Part shown: piece after piece, positions 33,462 to 42,122 of the stretch
Layout: every line of letters starts with the position of its first letter
Position numbering within the stretch: position 1 is the first letter of the stretch
Assembly: GCF_026967805.1 (NCBI RefSeq)
Contig: NZ_JAPVBG010000002.1
Coordinates: forward strand, 448,928 to 512,927
Origin: Blastococcus sp. VKM Ac-2987
Lineage (GTDB): Bacteria; Actinomycetota; Actinomycetes; Mycobacteriales; Geodermatophilaceae
DNA length: 64,000 bases
Reading direction: 5' to 3'
The notes under the pieces: model-generated
Told to the model about the DNA's origin: nothing
The model's database searches: none
The model's input: only the letters and a program-made list of their open reading frames with translations
Made by a program: the position numbers and the translations under genes

Positions 33462-34864
33462 CCCCGGACCCCCGACATGAGGGTCCGGACGTCGGCTGCG
33501 TGCGGGAGGGCGAGGGCGGCGTCGGCGACCGTGCGGGCGGTGTCGTCGTCGAGCACCCGGATGGCGTTGAGCCGGAACTTCTCCGCCAGCTCCGCCGACG
33601 ACAGCGGGTTGGCCGGGCCGCCGCGGTTGGCGTCCACCCGCACCTCGTGCCGGGTGCCGTCGCGGGTCTCGACCCGGAGCACCGCGGGGAACTGGTGCGG
33701 GAAGATCTCGTCGCAGCGGGCGTCGGGCACGCAGGTCACGAGGGCGGCCAGCCGCAGGCGGTCGGGGTCGGCCGCGGCCTCGTCGGTGAAGTCCTCGTGG
33801 AACAGGCCCAGCCCGCCGCCGCCGGTGAGCGCCGCCGCGACGGTGTACGGGCCGCTGAACGCGGCGTGGTAGCCCGAGCGCGGCCGGGCCTTCTCCTCCG
33901 CGGGCTCGCCGATGGTGCGCAGCACGGCCGTCGGGGCACCCAGCTCGATCGCCGTGACGTCCCCGGGTCGCACCCCCCGGGAGCGGAGCTCCAACGCGGC
34001 GTCCACGCCGGCGTGGGTGAAGTGGTTGCACGGGTAGGGCTTGAAGAAGATGCCGGGCAGCTCCCAGTGCTCGCCCAGCCGGTCGACGACGGCGTCGACG
34101 TCGGCCCGCTCCCCGCAGAACGCGTGCAGGAAGCCGAACCGGCCCTCGATGACGGTGGGCGGGCCGGTCAGGCCGTGGCGCGCCAGGTCGGCGGCGACGA
34201 CGCCGGCGTGCGCGGCCCAGCCGCAGTGCACCCGCTTGACCGTGCCCCCGGTGCGGTTGGCCTCGATCAGCCCCGAGCCCATCGAGGCGGCGATCCCGGC
34301 GGCGTGCGCGATCTGCTCCACGTCCAGCCCGCCGACCGTCGCGGCCGCGACGGCGGCGCCGATGGCCCCGCAGATGGAGGTCGCGTGCTGGCCGCGCTCG
34401 AAGAACTCGGAGTTGCCGAGCTCGGCGTCGTAGCCGCCCATGCCCAGCCGGACGGCGACCTCGATGCCGACGCCGGCGGCGTCGAGCAGGGCCGGCCCGC
34501 TCGCGCCGGTGGCCTCCGCGACCGCGAGGGCGGCGGCCACCACGGAGGCCGACGGGTGCAGCACCGACGGCAGGTGCGTGTCGTCGAAGTCCAGCGAGTG
34601 CGCCAGCGTGCCGTTGACCAGGGCGGCGGCCGCCGCCGGGACGCGCAGCCCGGTGCCGATCGCGGTCGCGTCCTCCGGGCCGCCCCAGCCCCGGACGACG
34701 GCGGTCACCGCCGACGCCGACACCTCGCCGGTCGCCGCCAGGCTGTTGCCCAGCAGGTCCAGCACCCGCCGGGCGACGTCGTCGCGCATGCCCTCGGGCA
34801 GCCCGTTCTCGCGGGTGTCGGCGGCCAGCCGGGCCAGCCGCTGGACGATCGTCGGGGCGGTCAC
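33458..34864 (-). CDS. MmgE/PrpD family protein (copy 4)
   Basis: A 468-residue protein that looks the most canonical of the five: LVNGTLAHSLDFDDTHLPSVLHPSASVVAAALAVAE, GLIEANRTGGTVKRVHCGWAAHAGVVAADLA and LPGIFFKPYPCNHFTHAGVDAAL follow the family consensus closely (DFDDTH and KxYPC). Known enzymes with these motifs include 2-methylcitrate dehydratase and cis-aconitate decarboxylase. It follows the cyclase gene with a GTGA overlap and precedes copy 3 with ATGA. It is the best candidate for the core hydro-lyase or decarboxylase of the pathway. Confidence 0.88.
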   Translation of the reverse strand: MTAPTIVQRLARLAADTRENGLPEGMRDDVARRVLDLLGNSLAATGEVSASAVTAVVRGWGGPEDATAIGTGLRVPAAAAALVNGTLAHSLDFDDTHLPSVLHPSASVVAAALAVAEATGASGPALLDAAGVGIEVAVRLGMGGYDAELGNSEFFERGQHATSICGAIGAAVAAATVGGLDVEQIAHAAGIAASMGSGLIEANRTGGTVKRVHCGWAAHAGVVAADLARHGLTGPPTVIEGRFGFLHAFCGERADVDAVVDRLGEHWELPGIFFKPYPCNHFTHAGVDAALELRSRGVRPGDVTAIELGAPTAVLRTIGEPAEEKARPRSGYHAAFSGPYTVAAALTGGGGLGLFHEDFTDEAAADPDRLRLAALVTCVPDARCDEIFPHQFPAVLRVETRDGTRHEVRVDANRGGPANPLSSAELAEKFRLNAIRVLDDDTARTVADAALALPHAADVRTLMSGVRG

Positions 34865-35694
34865 GCCTGCACCGCGGCCACCGGGCGCACCGGCGAGCCC
34901 GTCCCGCCCACGATGCGCAGCGGCGCCATCATGAAGACGAACTCGGTCAGCCGCTGCTCGGCGGCGGCCTCGAGGTCGAGGTGCTCGATGATGAAGATCC
35001 CCGACTCCACCAGCAGGATCCGGTGCACCGGCAGGATGCTGTGCCCGGCGCCGGGCTTGATCTGCTCGAACGCGGTGGTGTCCGCGCCGGTCGCCCGCAC
35101 CCCGGCCGCCGCCAGCCACTCCCCGGCGTCGGTCGTCGCGCCCGGCACGCCGTCGGACTGCCCGAGGTAGACCGCGGGCTCCCCGAAGTTGCGGGCCCAG
35201 CCGGTGCGGATCAGCGCGACGTCGCCCTGCCCCGGACGGGCCCCGGCGCGCTCGGCGGCCTGCTCCAGGTCGTCGGCGGTGACGCCGTAGCCGGCGGGCA
35301 GGACGTCGACGCCGTGGACCGCCGCGACGTCGAGCAGCACGCCGCGGGTCAGCATCGCCGGGGTGTGCTCGGCGCCGTGCTCGGCGAAGCGACCGCCGGT
35401 CTGCGCCTCCGCTGCGTCCACGCCGCCGTGCAGCAGGCCGTCGTGGCTGACGTGGGAGAGCGCGTCCACGTGGGTGCCGACGTGCCCACCGGTCACGATG
35501 ATCTCGTTGGACGCCGAGCCGCCGTCGGGCCGCACCATGTCGCCGTGCCGGCGGATGAGGGTCATCCGGAAGCCCGGGTGGTTGGGCGAGCACGGCATGC
35601 CCGTGAAGAAGGGCTGGCCGAGCTCGACGAGGCGGACGCCGCCGCGGACGGCGTCGAGCAGCGCGTCCGTGGCCGCCGGGGCGGTGGTGGTCAT
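34861..35694 (-). CDS. Cyclase family protein (kynurenine-formamidase-like hydrolase)
   Basis: A 277-residue metal-dependent hydrolase of the cyclase family (PF04199). The zinc-binding signature GGHVGTHVDALSHV (HxGTHxDxxxH) is intact, and the terminal HLDLEAAAEQRLTEFVFMMAPLRIVGGTGSPVRP is typical of the branch that includes isatin hydrolase and kynurenine formamidase. These enzymes hydrolyse amide bonds in or next to rings. With the amidohydrolase in the divergent operon, it suggests that the substrate carries cyclic or formyl amide bonds. ATG 35694 and stop both overlap neighbours by four bases. Confidence 0.85.
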   Translation of the reverse strand: MTTTAPAATDALLDAVRGGVRLVELGQPFFTGMPCSPNHPGFRMTLIRRHGDMVRPDGGSASNEIIVTGGHVGTHVDALSHVSHDGLLHGGVDAAEAQTGGRFAEHGAEHTPAMLTRGVLLDVAAVHGVDVLPAGYGVTADDLEQAAERAGARPGQGDVALIRTGWARNFGEPAVYLGQSDGVPGATTDAGEWLAAAGVRATGADTTAFEQIKPGAGHSILPVHRILLVESGIFIIEHLDLEAAAEQRLTEFVFMMAPLRIVGGTGSPVRPVAAVQA

Positions 35695-36557
35695 CTGGGA
35701 TCTCCTGACGAGGGGGCGGGGGAGGGGGCGGACGGGGCGCGGTCCAGGACGGTCCGGGCCCGGGCCACGACGGCGGGGTCGACGAACCGCCCGTCGGCGT
35801 CGAGGACCGCCGACTCGCCGCGGGCGGCCGCCTCCGCGGCTGTGGCGACGACGCGCTCGGCGGCCGCCACCTCCTCGGGCGAGGGCGTGTAGACCTCGTG
35901 GACCGGACCGAGCTGCCGCGGGTGGACCACCGACCGGCCGTGGAAGCCGGTGGCGCGGCCGACGAGGCTGCTGGCCCGCAGGCCGTCGAGGTCGGCGACG
36001 TCGGTCCAGACGGACTGCACCGGCGAGGGCAGGCCGGCGGCCCGTGCGGCGACGACCACCGTGCCGCGGGCCCAGCGCAGCCCCTCGTCGCGGTCGACGA
36101 GCAGGTCCGCGGCGAGGTCGGCCTCGCCCAGGCCGATGCCGGCCACGAGCTCGTGCGCCCCGGCCAGCTCGTGCGCCCGCCAGAGGCCGCGGGCGCTCTC
36201 GAGCAGCAGCTGCATCGGGACGCCCACGCGGTCGCCGACCGCGCGGACCTCGACGGGGTCGTCGGCCCGCGGCACGCGGATGCCGTCGACCCGGCGCCCG
36301 CTCAGCGTGGCGACGTCCCGCTCGCCGGCGTCGGTGCCGGGCGGGTTGATCCGCACCCACAGCCGGGGGCCGCTGCCGTCCGGCCGGTGCTCGTCCAGCA
36401 GGGCGGCGGTGAGCTCCCGGGCGCGGTCCTTCTGCGCCGCGGGGACGGCGTCCTCGAGGTCGACCACGACGGCGTCGGCACCGGCCGTCAGCGCCTTGGC
36501 CACCCGGTCGTCGCGGTGCCCGGGGACGTACAGCCAGGACCGGGGAGCGGTGCTCAC
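35691..36557 (-). CDS. CoA ester lyase, HpcH/HpaI (CitE-like) family
   Basis: A 288-residue TIM-barrel aldolase of the CitE/malyl-CoA-lyase group: SWLYVPGHRDDRVAKALTAG, VVVDLEDAVPAAQKDRAR, LWVRINPPGTD, then LLLESARGLWRAHELAG with the Mg-ligand Glu and GIGLGEADLAADL with the Asp ligand. Members cleave citramalyl-CoA, malyl-CoA, 3-hydroxy-3-methylglutaryl-type or beta-methylmalyl-CoA esters to acetyl- or propionyl-CoA plus a 2-oxo acid. It directly follows the CoA-transferase gene (GTGA overlap), so it probably cleaves the thioester made by that enzyme, delivering carbon to central metabolism. Confidence 0.88.
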   Translation of the reverse strand: MSTAPRSWLYVPGHRDDRVAKALTAGADAVVVDLEDAVPAAQKDRARELTAALLDEHRPDGSGPRLWVRINPPGTDAGERDVATLSGRRVDGIRVPRADDPVEVRAVGDRVGVPMQLLLESARGLWRAHELAGAHELVAGIGLGEADLAADLLVDRDEGLRWARGTVVVAARAAGLPSPVQSVWTDVADLDGLRASSLVGRATGFHGRSVVHPRQLGPVHEVYTPSPEEVAAAERVVATAAEAAARGESAVLDADGRFVDPAVVARARTVLDRAPSAPSPAPSSGDPR

Positions 36558-37738
36558 AGGGCGCCCTTGCTGCGCAGCTCCGCCACCTCGTCCGCGCCGA
36601 TGCCGAGCTCGCCGAGCACCTCCTCGGTGTGCTGGCCGATGCTCGGCCCGGCGCTGACCACGGCACCGGGGGTCTCGGAGAGCCGGAAGATCACGTTCTG
36701 CATGAGCACCGAGCCGAGCTCCGGGTCGGGGACCCGGACGAGGCTGCCGAGCGCCTGGAACTGCGGGTCGGCCAGCACGTCCCGGACGTCGTAGATCGGC
36801 GCGACCGCCGCCTGCGCCTCCTCGAAGGCGCGCACCACCTCGTCGCGGTCGCGGGCGGCGATCCAGGAGCCGACGGCCTCGTCGAGCTCGTCGGCGTGCT
36901 CGGCCCGCTCGGCGCCCGAGGCGAACCAGGGCTCGTCGAGGAACTCGGGGCGGCCGACCAGGTGCATCACCCGCTCGGCGATGCTCTGGGCGCTGGTCGA
37001 GATGGCCACCCAGCGGCCGTCGCTCGTGCGGTAGGTGTTGCGCGGCGCGTTGTTGGCCGAGCGGTTGCCGGTCCGGGGCTGCACCTGCCCGAGCGCGTCG
37101 TAGACCGTCGGCTGGGGGCCGAGCAGGGTCAGGATGGGCTCGATGATGGCGAGGTCGACGACCTGCCCGCGGCCGGTGGTGTCGCGGGCCCGCAGCGCCG
37201 TCATGGTGGCGAACGCGGCGGCCAGCGCGGAGATGCCGTCGGCGAGGCCGAACGGCGGGAGGGTGGGCGGACCGTCGGGCTCGCCGGTGATCGCGGCGAA
37301 CCCGCTCATCGCCTCGGCCAGCGTGCCGAAGCCCGGCCGCCCGGAGTACGGGCCGAACTGGCCGAACCCGGTCACCCGGACCAGGACCAGCCCCGGGTTG
37401 GTGCGGCTGAGCTCCTCGTAGCCCAGGCCCCAGCGCTCGAGCGTGCCCGGCCGGAAGTTCTCGATGACGACGTCGGCGGTGGCGACGAGCTTGCGGAAGA
37501 CCTCCTGGCCCTCGGGCGAGCCCAGGTAGAGGGTGATGCCGCGCTTGTTGCGCCCGACGACCTTGCCCCACAGGCCCACGCCGTCCTTGCTGGCGCCGTG
37601 GTACCGGACCGGGTCACCCTTGGGGTGCTCGATCTTGATCACCTCGGCGCCGAAGTCCCCGAGCATGGTCGCGGCCAGCGGGCCGGCGAAGAGGGTCGAG
37701 ACGTCGAGGACCCGGAGCCCGGTGAGTGCGGAGGTCAT
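36554..37738 (-). CDS. CaiB/BaiF (class III) CoA-transferase
   Basis: A 394-residue class III CoA-transferase that moves CoA between carboxylic acids. It has the N-terminal LTGLRVLDVSTLFAGPLAATMLGDFGAEVIKIEHP, the catalytic Asp167 in FGLADGIS and the C-terminal VRVPDPELGS ... GQHTEEVLGELG. The family includes formyl-CoA, succinyl-CoA:itaconate and succinyl-CoA:citramalate CoA-transferases. Sitting between the IclR regulator and a CitE-like lyase, it is the likely activation step for the dicarboxylate produced by the MmgE and hydrolase enzymes. The start overlaps the iclR stop (ATGA). Confidence 0.93.
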   Translation of the reverse strand: MTSALTGLRVLDVSTLFAGPLAATMLGDFGAEVIKIEHPKGDPVRYHGASKDGVGLWGKVVGRNKRGITLYLGSPEGQEVFRKLVATADVVIENFRPGTLERWGLGYEELSRTNPGLVLVRVTGFGQFGPYSGRPGFGTLAEAMSGFAAITGEPDGPPTLPPFGLADGISALAAAFATMTALRARDTTGRGQVVDLAIIEPILTLLGPQPTVYDALGQVQPRTGNRSANNAPRNTYRTSDGRWVAISTSAQSIAERVMHLVGRPEFLDEPWFASGAERAEHADELDEAVGSWIAARDRDEVVRAFEEAQAAVAPIYDVRDVLADPQFQALGSLVRVPDPELGSVLMQNVIFRLSETPGAVVSAGPSIGQHTEEVLGELGIGADEVAELRSKGAL

Positions 37739-38568
37739 GCGGAGACCCGTCCTTTCGTGGCAGGGAGACCGCCGCGCCACCCCATGTCCCGGGAGATGCG
37801 GTCGGCGGCGGAGATGAGGAACGGGACGAACCGGTCTCGTGCGGCGGCGTCGACGCGGGCGGCGGGGCCGCAGACGGAGATGGCGCCCAGGACCGACCCG
37901 TCGAAGCCGAAGATCGGGGCGGCGACCGAGCCGGCACCCGCCTGCCGCTCGCCGTCGGAGCAGGCGTGGCCCCGGTGCCGGATCTCCTCGATCCGGCGGC
38001 GCAGGTCGCCCGCGTCGGCGATGGTGCGGTCGGTCAGCAGGTCCAGGGGTCCGCCGAGGACCGCGCCGATCTCGTCGTCGGGCAGGAAGGCGAGGATGCA
38101 GGTGCTCGAGCTGCCGGCGTGCAGCGGGAACCGGCGGCCGATCTCGACGGTCATCTTGATCTCCTGCCGGCTCTCCACCTGGTCCAGGTAGACCCGGCCG
38201 CCCGGCACGCGGGCGGAGACCGTGGTCGTCTCCCCGGTCACCTCCTGCAGCGACCGGAGGACCGGGAGGGCCACCTTCCGGAGGTCCAGGCCGCGGAGGG
38301 CGCGGGCGCCCAGGGCGGCGGCGGCCGGCCCCAGCCGGTACTCCCGGGTGCCCGCATCGGCGGTCAGGAGCCCGCGCTGCACCAGCGTCTGCAGGATCCG
38401 GTGGACGACGGCCTTGGACAGGTCCAGCTCCCGGGCGATCGCGGAGACCCCCAGCGACCGCGGCCCGTCGAGGAACGCGAGGAGGACGTCGGCGACCCGC
38501 GCCGCACCCTCCGTGCCCCCGTTGTCCGCCACTGCTGCCGCCTTCCCGGGCGGCGCTGGGCGCCGCAT
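37735..38568 (-). CDS. IclR-family transcriptional regulator
   Basis: A 277-residue regulator: winged helix-turn-helix (about 22-85, AARVADVLLAFLDGPRSLGVSAIARELDLSKAVVHRILQTLVQRGLL) followed by the IclR effector-binding GAF-like domain with ALPVLRSLQEVTGETTTVSARVPGG and GSVAAPIFGFDGSVLGAISVCGP. IclR proteins usually sense a pathway substrate such as an aromatic or dicarboxylic acid. It is the first gene of the leftward operon. It faces the transporter operon across 214 bp that contain two inverted repeats, which are the obvious operators for both directions. Confidence 0.92.
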   Translation of the reverse strand: MRRPAPPGKAAAVADNGGTEGAARVADVLLAFLDGPRSLGVSAIARELDLSKAVVHRILQTLVQRGLLTADAGTREYRLGPAAAALGARALRGLDLRKVALPVLRSLQEVTGETTTVSARVPGGRVYLDQVESRQEIKMTVEIGRRFPLHAGSSSTCILAFLPDDEIGAVLGGPLDLLTDRTIADAGDLRRRIEEIRHRGHACSDGERQAGAGSVAAPIFGFDGSVLGAISVCGPAARVDAAARDRFVPFLISAADRISRDMGWRGGLPATKGRVSA

Positions 38569-38598
38569 CCTCGACCGTGCTCCACCGGATCGTTACCT

Positions 38599-38619
38599 GT
38601 GTTCCTGTGGACGGAACAC
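38599..38619. promoter_or_regulatory. Inverted repeat, putative IclR operator 1
   Basis: GTGTTCC (38599-38605), a seven-base spacer, then the exact complement GGAACAC (38613-38619) lie 31-51 bp upstream of iclR. The size and the GGAA core fit IclR-type operators. The half-site word CACAGG recurs at 38596-38601 and 38604-38609 (complement) and in the second site at 38677-38682. Confidence 0.55.
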
Positions 38620-38675
38620 TAGGACGGCTCGCGAGCGTGCCGCAATCGTCCTGGTGGCACCGAAACTTAACCGCA

Positions 38676-38690
38676 ACACAGGAAATGTGT
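38676..38690. promoter_or_regulatory. Inverted repeat, putative IclR operator 2
   Basis: ACACA-GGAAA-TGTGT (38676-38690) is a perfect 5-bp-arm repeat about 93 bp upstream of the transporter start. It shares CACAGGAA with the first site. The AT-rich run just before it (AAACTTAA at 38663-38670) is unusual for the region and may be part of a promoter. Confidence 0.45.
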
Positions 38691-38782
38691 CGAGACCTTG
38701 CGCACATCCGAAGCGCGGTGCCAGAGTGGCGAGCTACCAGGTCGTTCCGTGCAGAGGAACGCCCTTGAGGTCGGGAGACGAG

Positions 38783-40036
38783 ATGCGGAAGCCCTGGATC
38801 GCCGCGGTCGCAGTCGCAATGCCGTTGACGCTCGCTGCCTGCGGTGGCTCCGCCCCGCCCGGCACCGAGGGCACCGGCGGCGGGGAGGCCGGCGGCTCCG
38901 GCGACACGATCACCATCGGCTCGCTGCACCCGCTCAGCGGCGCCTTCGCCGCCGACGGCCAGCAGATGGACAACGGCGCCCAGCTCGCCGTCGACGCGGT
39001 CAACGAGGCCGGCGGGATCGAGTGCCTGGACGGCGCGCAGCTGGAGCTCGCCAGCGGCGACACCCAGGGCGCCCCCGAGGTCGGGCAGAGCGAGGCGCAG
39101 CGGCTGATCCAGGAGGGCGCCGTCGCCCTGGTCGGCACCTACAACAGCGCGGTGAGCCAGAACGTGGCCGCGGTGGCCGAGCGCAACCAGGTGCCCTTCG
39201 TCATCGACGTCTCCAGCGCCGACGAGATCCTCCAGCAGGGCTACCAGTACACGTTCCGCCTGCAGCCCAGCGCCGCGGTGCTGGCCCAGCGCGGTGCCCA
39301 GTACCTCGCCGAGGTCTCCGAGCAGGCCGGGGACCCGGCCCAGCAGGTCGCGATCCTGCACGAGCAGGGTCCCTTCGGCACCGCGATCGCGCAGGGCTTC
39401 ACCGCCGAGGCGGAGAGCCAGGGCATGACGATCGGGCCGGTCATCAGCTACGACCCGGCCAGCGTCTCGGACTTCACCACGCAGATCACCGCGGTCCGCG
39501 AGGCCGGGGCCGACGTGATGATGGTCGCCGGCTACTACCGGGACGGCGTCCTCGTGGCCAACGCCGTGGACACCGTCCAGCCGGGCCTCGACGCGGTCTG
39601 GGGCGTGGCCAACGGCGCGTTCGACACCCCGCAGTTCCCCGGCGAGGTCGGCGACGCGGGCGAGGGCTTCTTCGACGCCAACTACCGGCTGGACATGACC
39701 AACGAGGACACGCAGGCGCTCGCCGAGCTGTACCGCGAGACCCACGGCGACGACATCCGCACCGCCGCCGTGCTGTCCTACGACGCGGTCCAGGTCATAG
39801 CCGACGCGCTCGGGCGGGCCTGCTCCACCGACCCGACGGAGCTGCGCGACGCCATCTCCGAGACCGAGCTCGACTCGCTGATCGCGCAGGACGGCCCGAT
39901 CGCCTTCGACGAGACCGGCGAGAACGAGAACGCCGCGCCGATCCTCATGCAGGTCGTCGACGGCACCGTCCAGCAGGTCTTCCCGTCCGAGTACGCCGAG
40001 ACCGAGCCCGTCTACCCGGCGTCGCCGAACTCGTGA
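38783..40036 (+). CDS. ABC transporter substrate-binding lipoprotein (Liv/HAAT type)
   Basis: A 417-residue periplasmic-binding-protein-like lipoprotein, anchored outside the membrane. The signal peptide ends in the lipobox LTLAAC (Cys20) and is followed by a Gly/Ser-rich linker. The mature domain begins ITIGSLHPLSGAFAADGQQMDNGAQLAVDAVNEAGGI, the type I fold of branched-chain amino acid, amide and aromatic-acid binders. It recognises the substrate that the island presumably degrades. It is the first gene of the rightward operon, with ATG 38783 after GGGAGACGAG; the stop overlaps livH (GTGA). Confidence 0.92.
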   Translation: MRKPWIAAVAVAMPLTLAACGGSAPPGTEGTGGGEAGGSGDTITIGSLHPLSGAFAADGQQMDNGAQLAVDAVNEAGGIECLDGAQLELASGDTQGAPEVGQSEAQRLIQEGAVALVGTYNSAVSQNVAAVAERNQVPFVIDVSSADEILQQGYQYTFRLQPSAAVLAQRGAQYLAEVSEQAGDPAQQVAILHEQGPFGTAIAQGFTAEAESQGMTIGPVISYDPASVSDFTTQITAVREAGADVMMVAGYYRDGVLVANAVDTVQPGLDAVWGVANGAFDTPQFPGEVGDAGEGFFDANYRLDMTNEDTQALAELYRETHGDDIRTAAVLSYDAVQVIADALGRACSTDPTELRDAISETELDSLIAQDGPIAFDETGENENAAPILMQVVDGTVQQVFPSEYAETEPVYPASPNS

Positions 40037-41088
40037 CCGACCCGACGAGGGAGCACGGTGCCCCGCCCCTGGACCGGGGCACCGTCTCCACCGAGGAGCC
40101 ACCCCAGACCACGCAGCTGACCACCCCGGCGCCGGGGGGCCGGCGCCGGGCGGTCGCGGTCCGGGTGGCGGCGGTCGTGGCCATCGCGGTGGTGGCCCTG
40201 GGGCTGGCGTACTGGCGGACCGGCAACGAGGTGGTGGTCACCCAGGCGGTGCTCACCGGGCTGATGATCGGCGGGGTCTACGGCCTGGTCGCCATGGGCC
40301 TCACCCTCATCTTCGGCGTCCTGGACATCGTCAACTTCGCGCACGGCGCCTTCCTGGCGGTGGCCCTCTACATCACGGTGGAGATGGTCGGCCGGTTCGG
40401 GGCCCACCCGTACCTGGCCCTGCTGGTGAGCGTCCCGCTGATGTTCCTGCTCGGGGCGGCGGTGCAGCGGTTCATCCTCTCCGGCGCCATGGGGAAGCCG
40501 CTGGAGAACCAGCTGCTGATCACCCTCGGCCTGGCGTTGCTGATCGACAACGGCCTGCTGCTGTTCTACGGCCCCAACCCGCAGTCGGCGCGGCTGCCCA
40601 ACGACACCGGGATCAACGTCTTCGGGGCCGTGGTCACCGTGGGGCGGCTGCTGGCCTTCGCCGTCGCCCTCGTCCTGGCCGGGCTGCTGTACCTGCTCCT
40701 GCAGCGCACCCGGCTCGGCACGGCGATCCGCGCCGTGGCGGCGAACGACAGCGGCGCCCAGATGGTCGGCATCGACACCCGGCGCATCTACATGGCCACC
40801 TTCGCCATCGGGACCGCCTGCGCCGGCGCGGCCGGCGTCCTGGTCGCCCCGCTGGTCACCATCGAGCCGACCACCGGCGAGCTGTTCAACATCGTGGCGT
40901 TCGTGGTCGTCGTGCTCGGCGGCATGGGCAACGTGGTGGGCGCGCTCGTGGGCGGCCTGCTCATCGGCCTGACCGAGCAGCTCGGCGCGCTCTACCTGCC
41001 GGGCCAGAGCCCGCTGCTGTCGGTGTTCATCGTCTTCGTCCTGGTGCTGTTCCTGCGCCCCCAGGGCCTGTTCGGGAGGGCCGCATGA
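40033..41088 (+). CDS. ABC transporter permease, LivH-like
   Basis: A 351-residue inner-membrane permease with eight to nine helices. A 45-residue hydrophilic extension (from GTG 40033) precedes the first helix. LTGLMIGGVYGLVAMGLTLIFGVLDIVNFAHGAFLAV is the LivH hallmark, and RLGTAIRAVAANDSGAQMVGIDTRR is the ATPase-coupling loop. It partners with LivM and the two ATPases that follow. Overlaps with both neighbours are four bases, indicating tightly coupled synthesis of subunits. Confidence 0.93.
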   Translation: MTDPTREHGAPPLDRGTVSTEEPPQTTQLTTPAPGGRRRAVAVRVAAVVAIAVVALGLAYWRTGNEVVVTQAVLTGLMIGGVYGLVAMGLTLIFGVLDIVNFAHGAFLAVALYITVEMVGRFGAHPYLALLVSVPLMFLLGAAVQRFILSGAMGKPLENQLLITLGLALLIDNGLLLFYGPNPQSARLPNDTGINVFGAVVTVGRLLAFAVALVLAGLLYLLLQRTRLGTAIRAVAANDSGAQMVGIDTRRIYMATFAIGTACAGAAGVLVAPLVTIEPTTGELFNIVAFVVVVLGGMGNVVGALVGGLLIGLTEQLGALYLPGQSPLLSVFIVFVLVLFLRPQGLFGRAA

Positions 41089-42122
41089 GCACCGCGGTGC
41101 AGAGTTCCGAGGAGCCCCGGGCCCTCCCGCGCCCCCCGTGGGGGCGGCACCTGGCGGCCGTCGCCGTCCTGGCGGTGCTGCTGGCCCTCCTGCCGCTGGT
41201 CCTGGCGCCGGCGCAGCAGGCCGTGGCCGTGCGGGTGCTGATCTTCGCCCTGCTCGCGCTGGGCTGGAACATCATGAGCGGGTTCGGCGGCATGTTCAGC
41301 TTCGGCCACGCCGCCTACTTCGGCATCGGTGCCTACGTCAGCGTGTGGCTGCTGGTCGAGCGGGGGGTCTCCCCGTGGATCGGGATGCTCGCCGGGATGG
41401 TGGCCGCCGCGCTGTTCGCCGCGCTGATCGGCTTCCTGGCACTGCGCTACCGGCTCAAGGGTGCCTACTTCGCGCTCTCGACGTTCGCCTTCGCGGAGAT
41501 GCTGCGGCTGCTGGCGACCAACAGCGACCTGGTGAACCGGGCGGTCGGGTACAACGTCCCGCTGCGGGGCGAGTCGTCCTGGGCGTTCATCCAGTTCGAG
41601 CCCGGTGCGGCGGAGTACCTGTGGATCGCCCTGGCGCTGACCGTCGCCGCGCTGGTCGTCACCATCGTGTTCCTGCGGTCCCGGCTGGGCCGGTTCACCG
41701 TGGCCGTGCGGGACGACGAGGACGCTGCCGCGGCCCTCGGCATCCCGGTGATGCGCACCAAGCTGCTCACGATCATGCTGTCGGCGGCGATCACGTCCGT
41801 GGCCGGCACGTTCTACGTCCAGTACTACTTCTTCGTCGACCCCGACGTCGCCTTCGGGTCGAGCGTCTCGATCCAGGCGATCCTGCCGGCGGTCATCGGC
41901 GGCGTCGCGACGATCTGGGGCCCGGTCATCGGTGCGGCCATCCTCGGGCCGCTCAACGACCTCACGGCCACGCTGCTGCGCGACCCGCCGCCCGGGCTGG
42001 AGTTCCTGCAGGGCCGGGCCGGGCTGGACGTCATGGTCTACGCGGTCCTGCTGATCCTCATCGTCCTGCTGCTGCCGCAAGGCGTGTACGGGGCCATCCG
42101 CGAGAGGTGGGAACGGCGATGA
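41085..42122 (+). CDS. ABC transporter permease, LivM-like
   Basis: A 345-residue second permease: FALLALGWNIMSGFGGMFSFGHAAYFGIGAYVS and LRYRLKGAYFALSTFAFAEMLRLLA are typical of LivM, and RLGRFTVAVRDDEDAAAALGIPVMRTKLL is the coupling segment. The last helix is followed by LLPQGVYGAIRERWERR. About nine to ten membrane helices are predicted. It heterodimerises with the LivH-like protein. ATG 41085 overlaps the livH stop and its own stop overlaps livG (ATGA on both sides). Confidence 0.93.
   Translation: MSTAVQSSEEPRALPRPPWGRHLAAVAVLAVLLALLPLVLAPAQQAVAVRVLIFALLALGWNIMSGFGGMFSFGHAAYFGIGAYVSVWLLVERGVSPWIGMLAGMVAAALFAALIGFLALRYRLKGAYFALSTFAFAEMLRLLATNSDLVNRAVGYNVPLRGESSWAFIQFEPGAAEYLWIALALTVAALVVTIVFLRSRLGRFTVAVRDDEDAAAALGIPVMRTKLLTIMLSAAITSVAGTFYVQYYFFVDPDVAFGSSVSIQAILPAVIGGVATIWGPVIGAAILGPLNDLTATLLRDPPPGLEFLQGRAGLDVMVYAVLLILIVLLLPQGVYGAIRERWERR

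Noticed and set aside
32217..33872. 551-codon plus-strand frame inside the leftward operon
   Set aside because: Antisense to MmgE copies 3 and 4, which have full family motifs and coupled starts; the plus-strand product has none.
38653..38780. A defined -35/-10 promoter for the importer operon
   Set aside because: TTGCGC at 38699 lacks a TAnnnT box at 16-19 bp, so no specific promoter could be supported.
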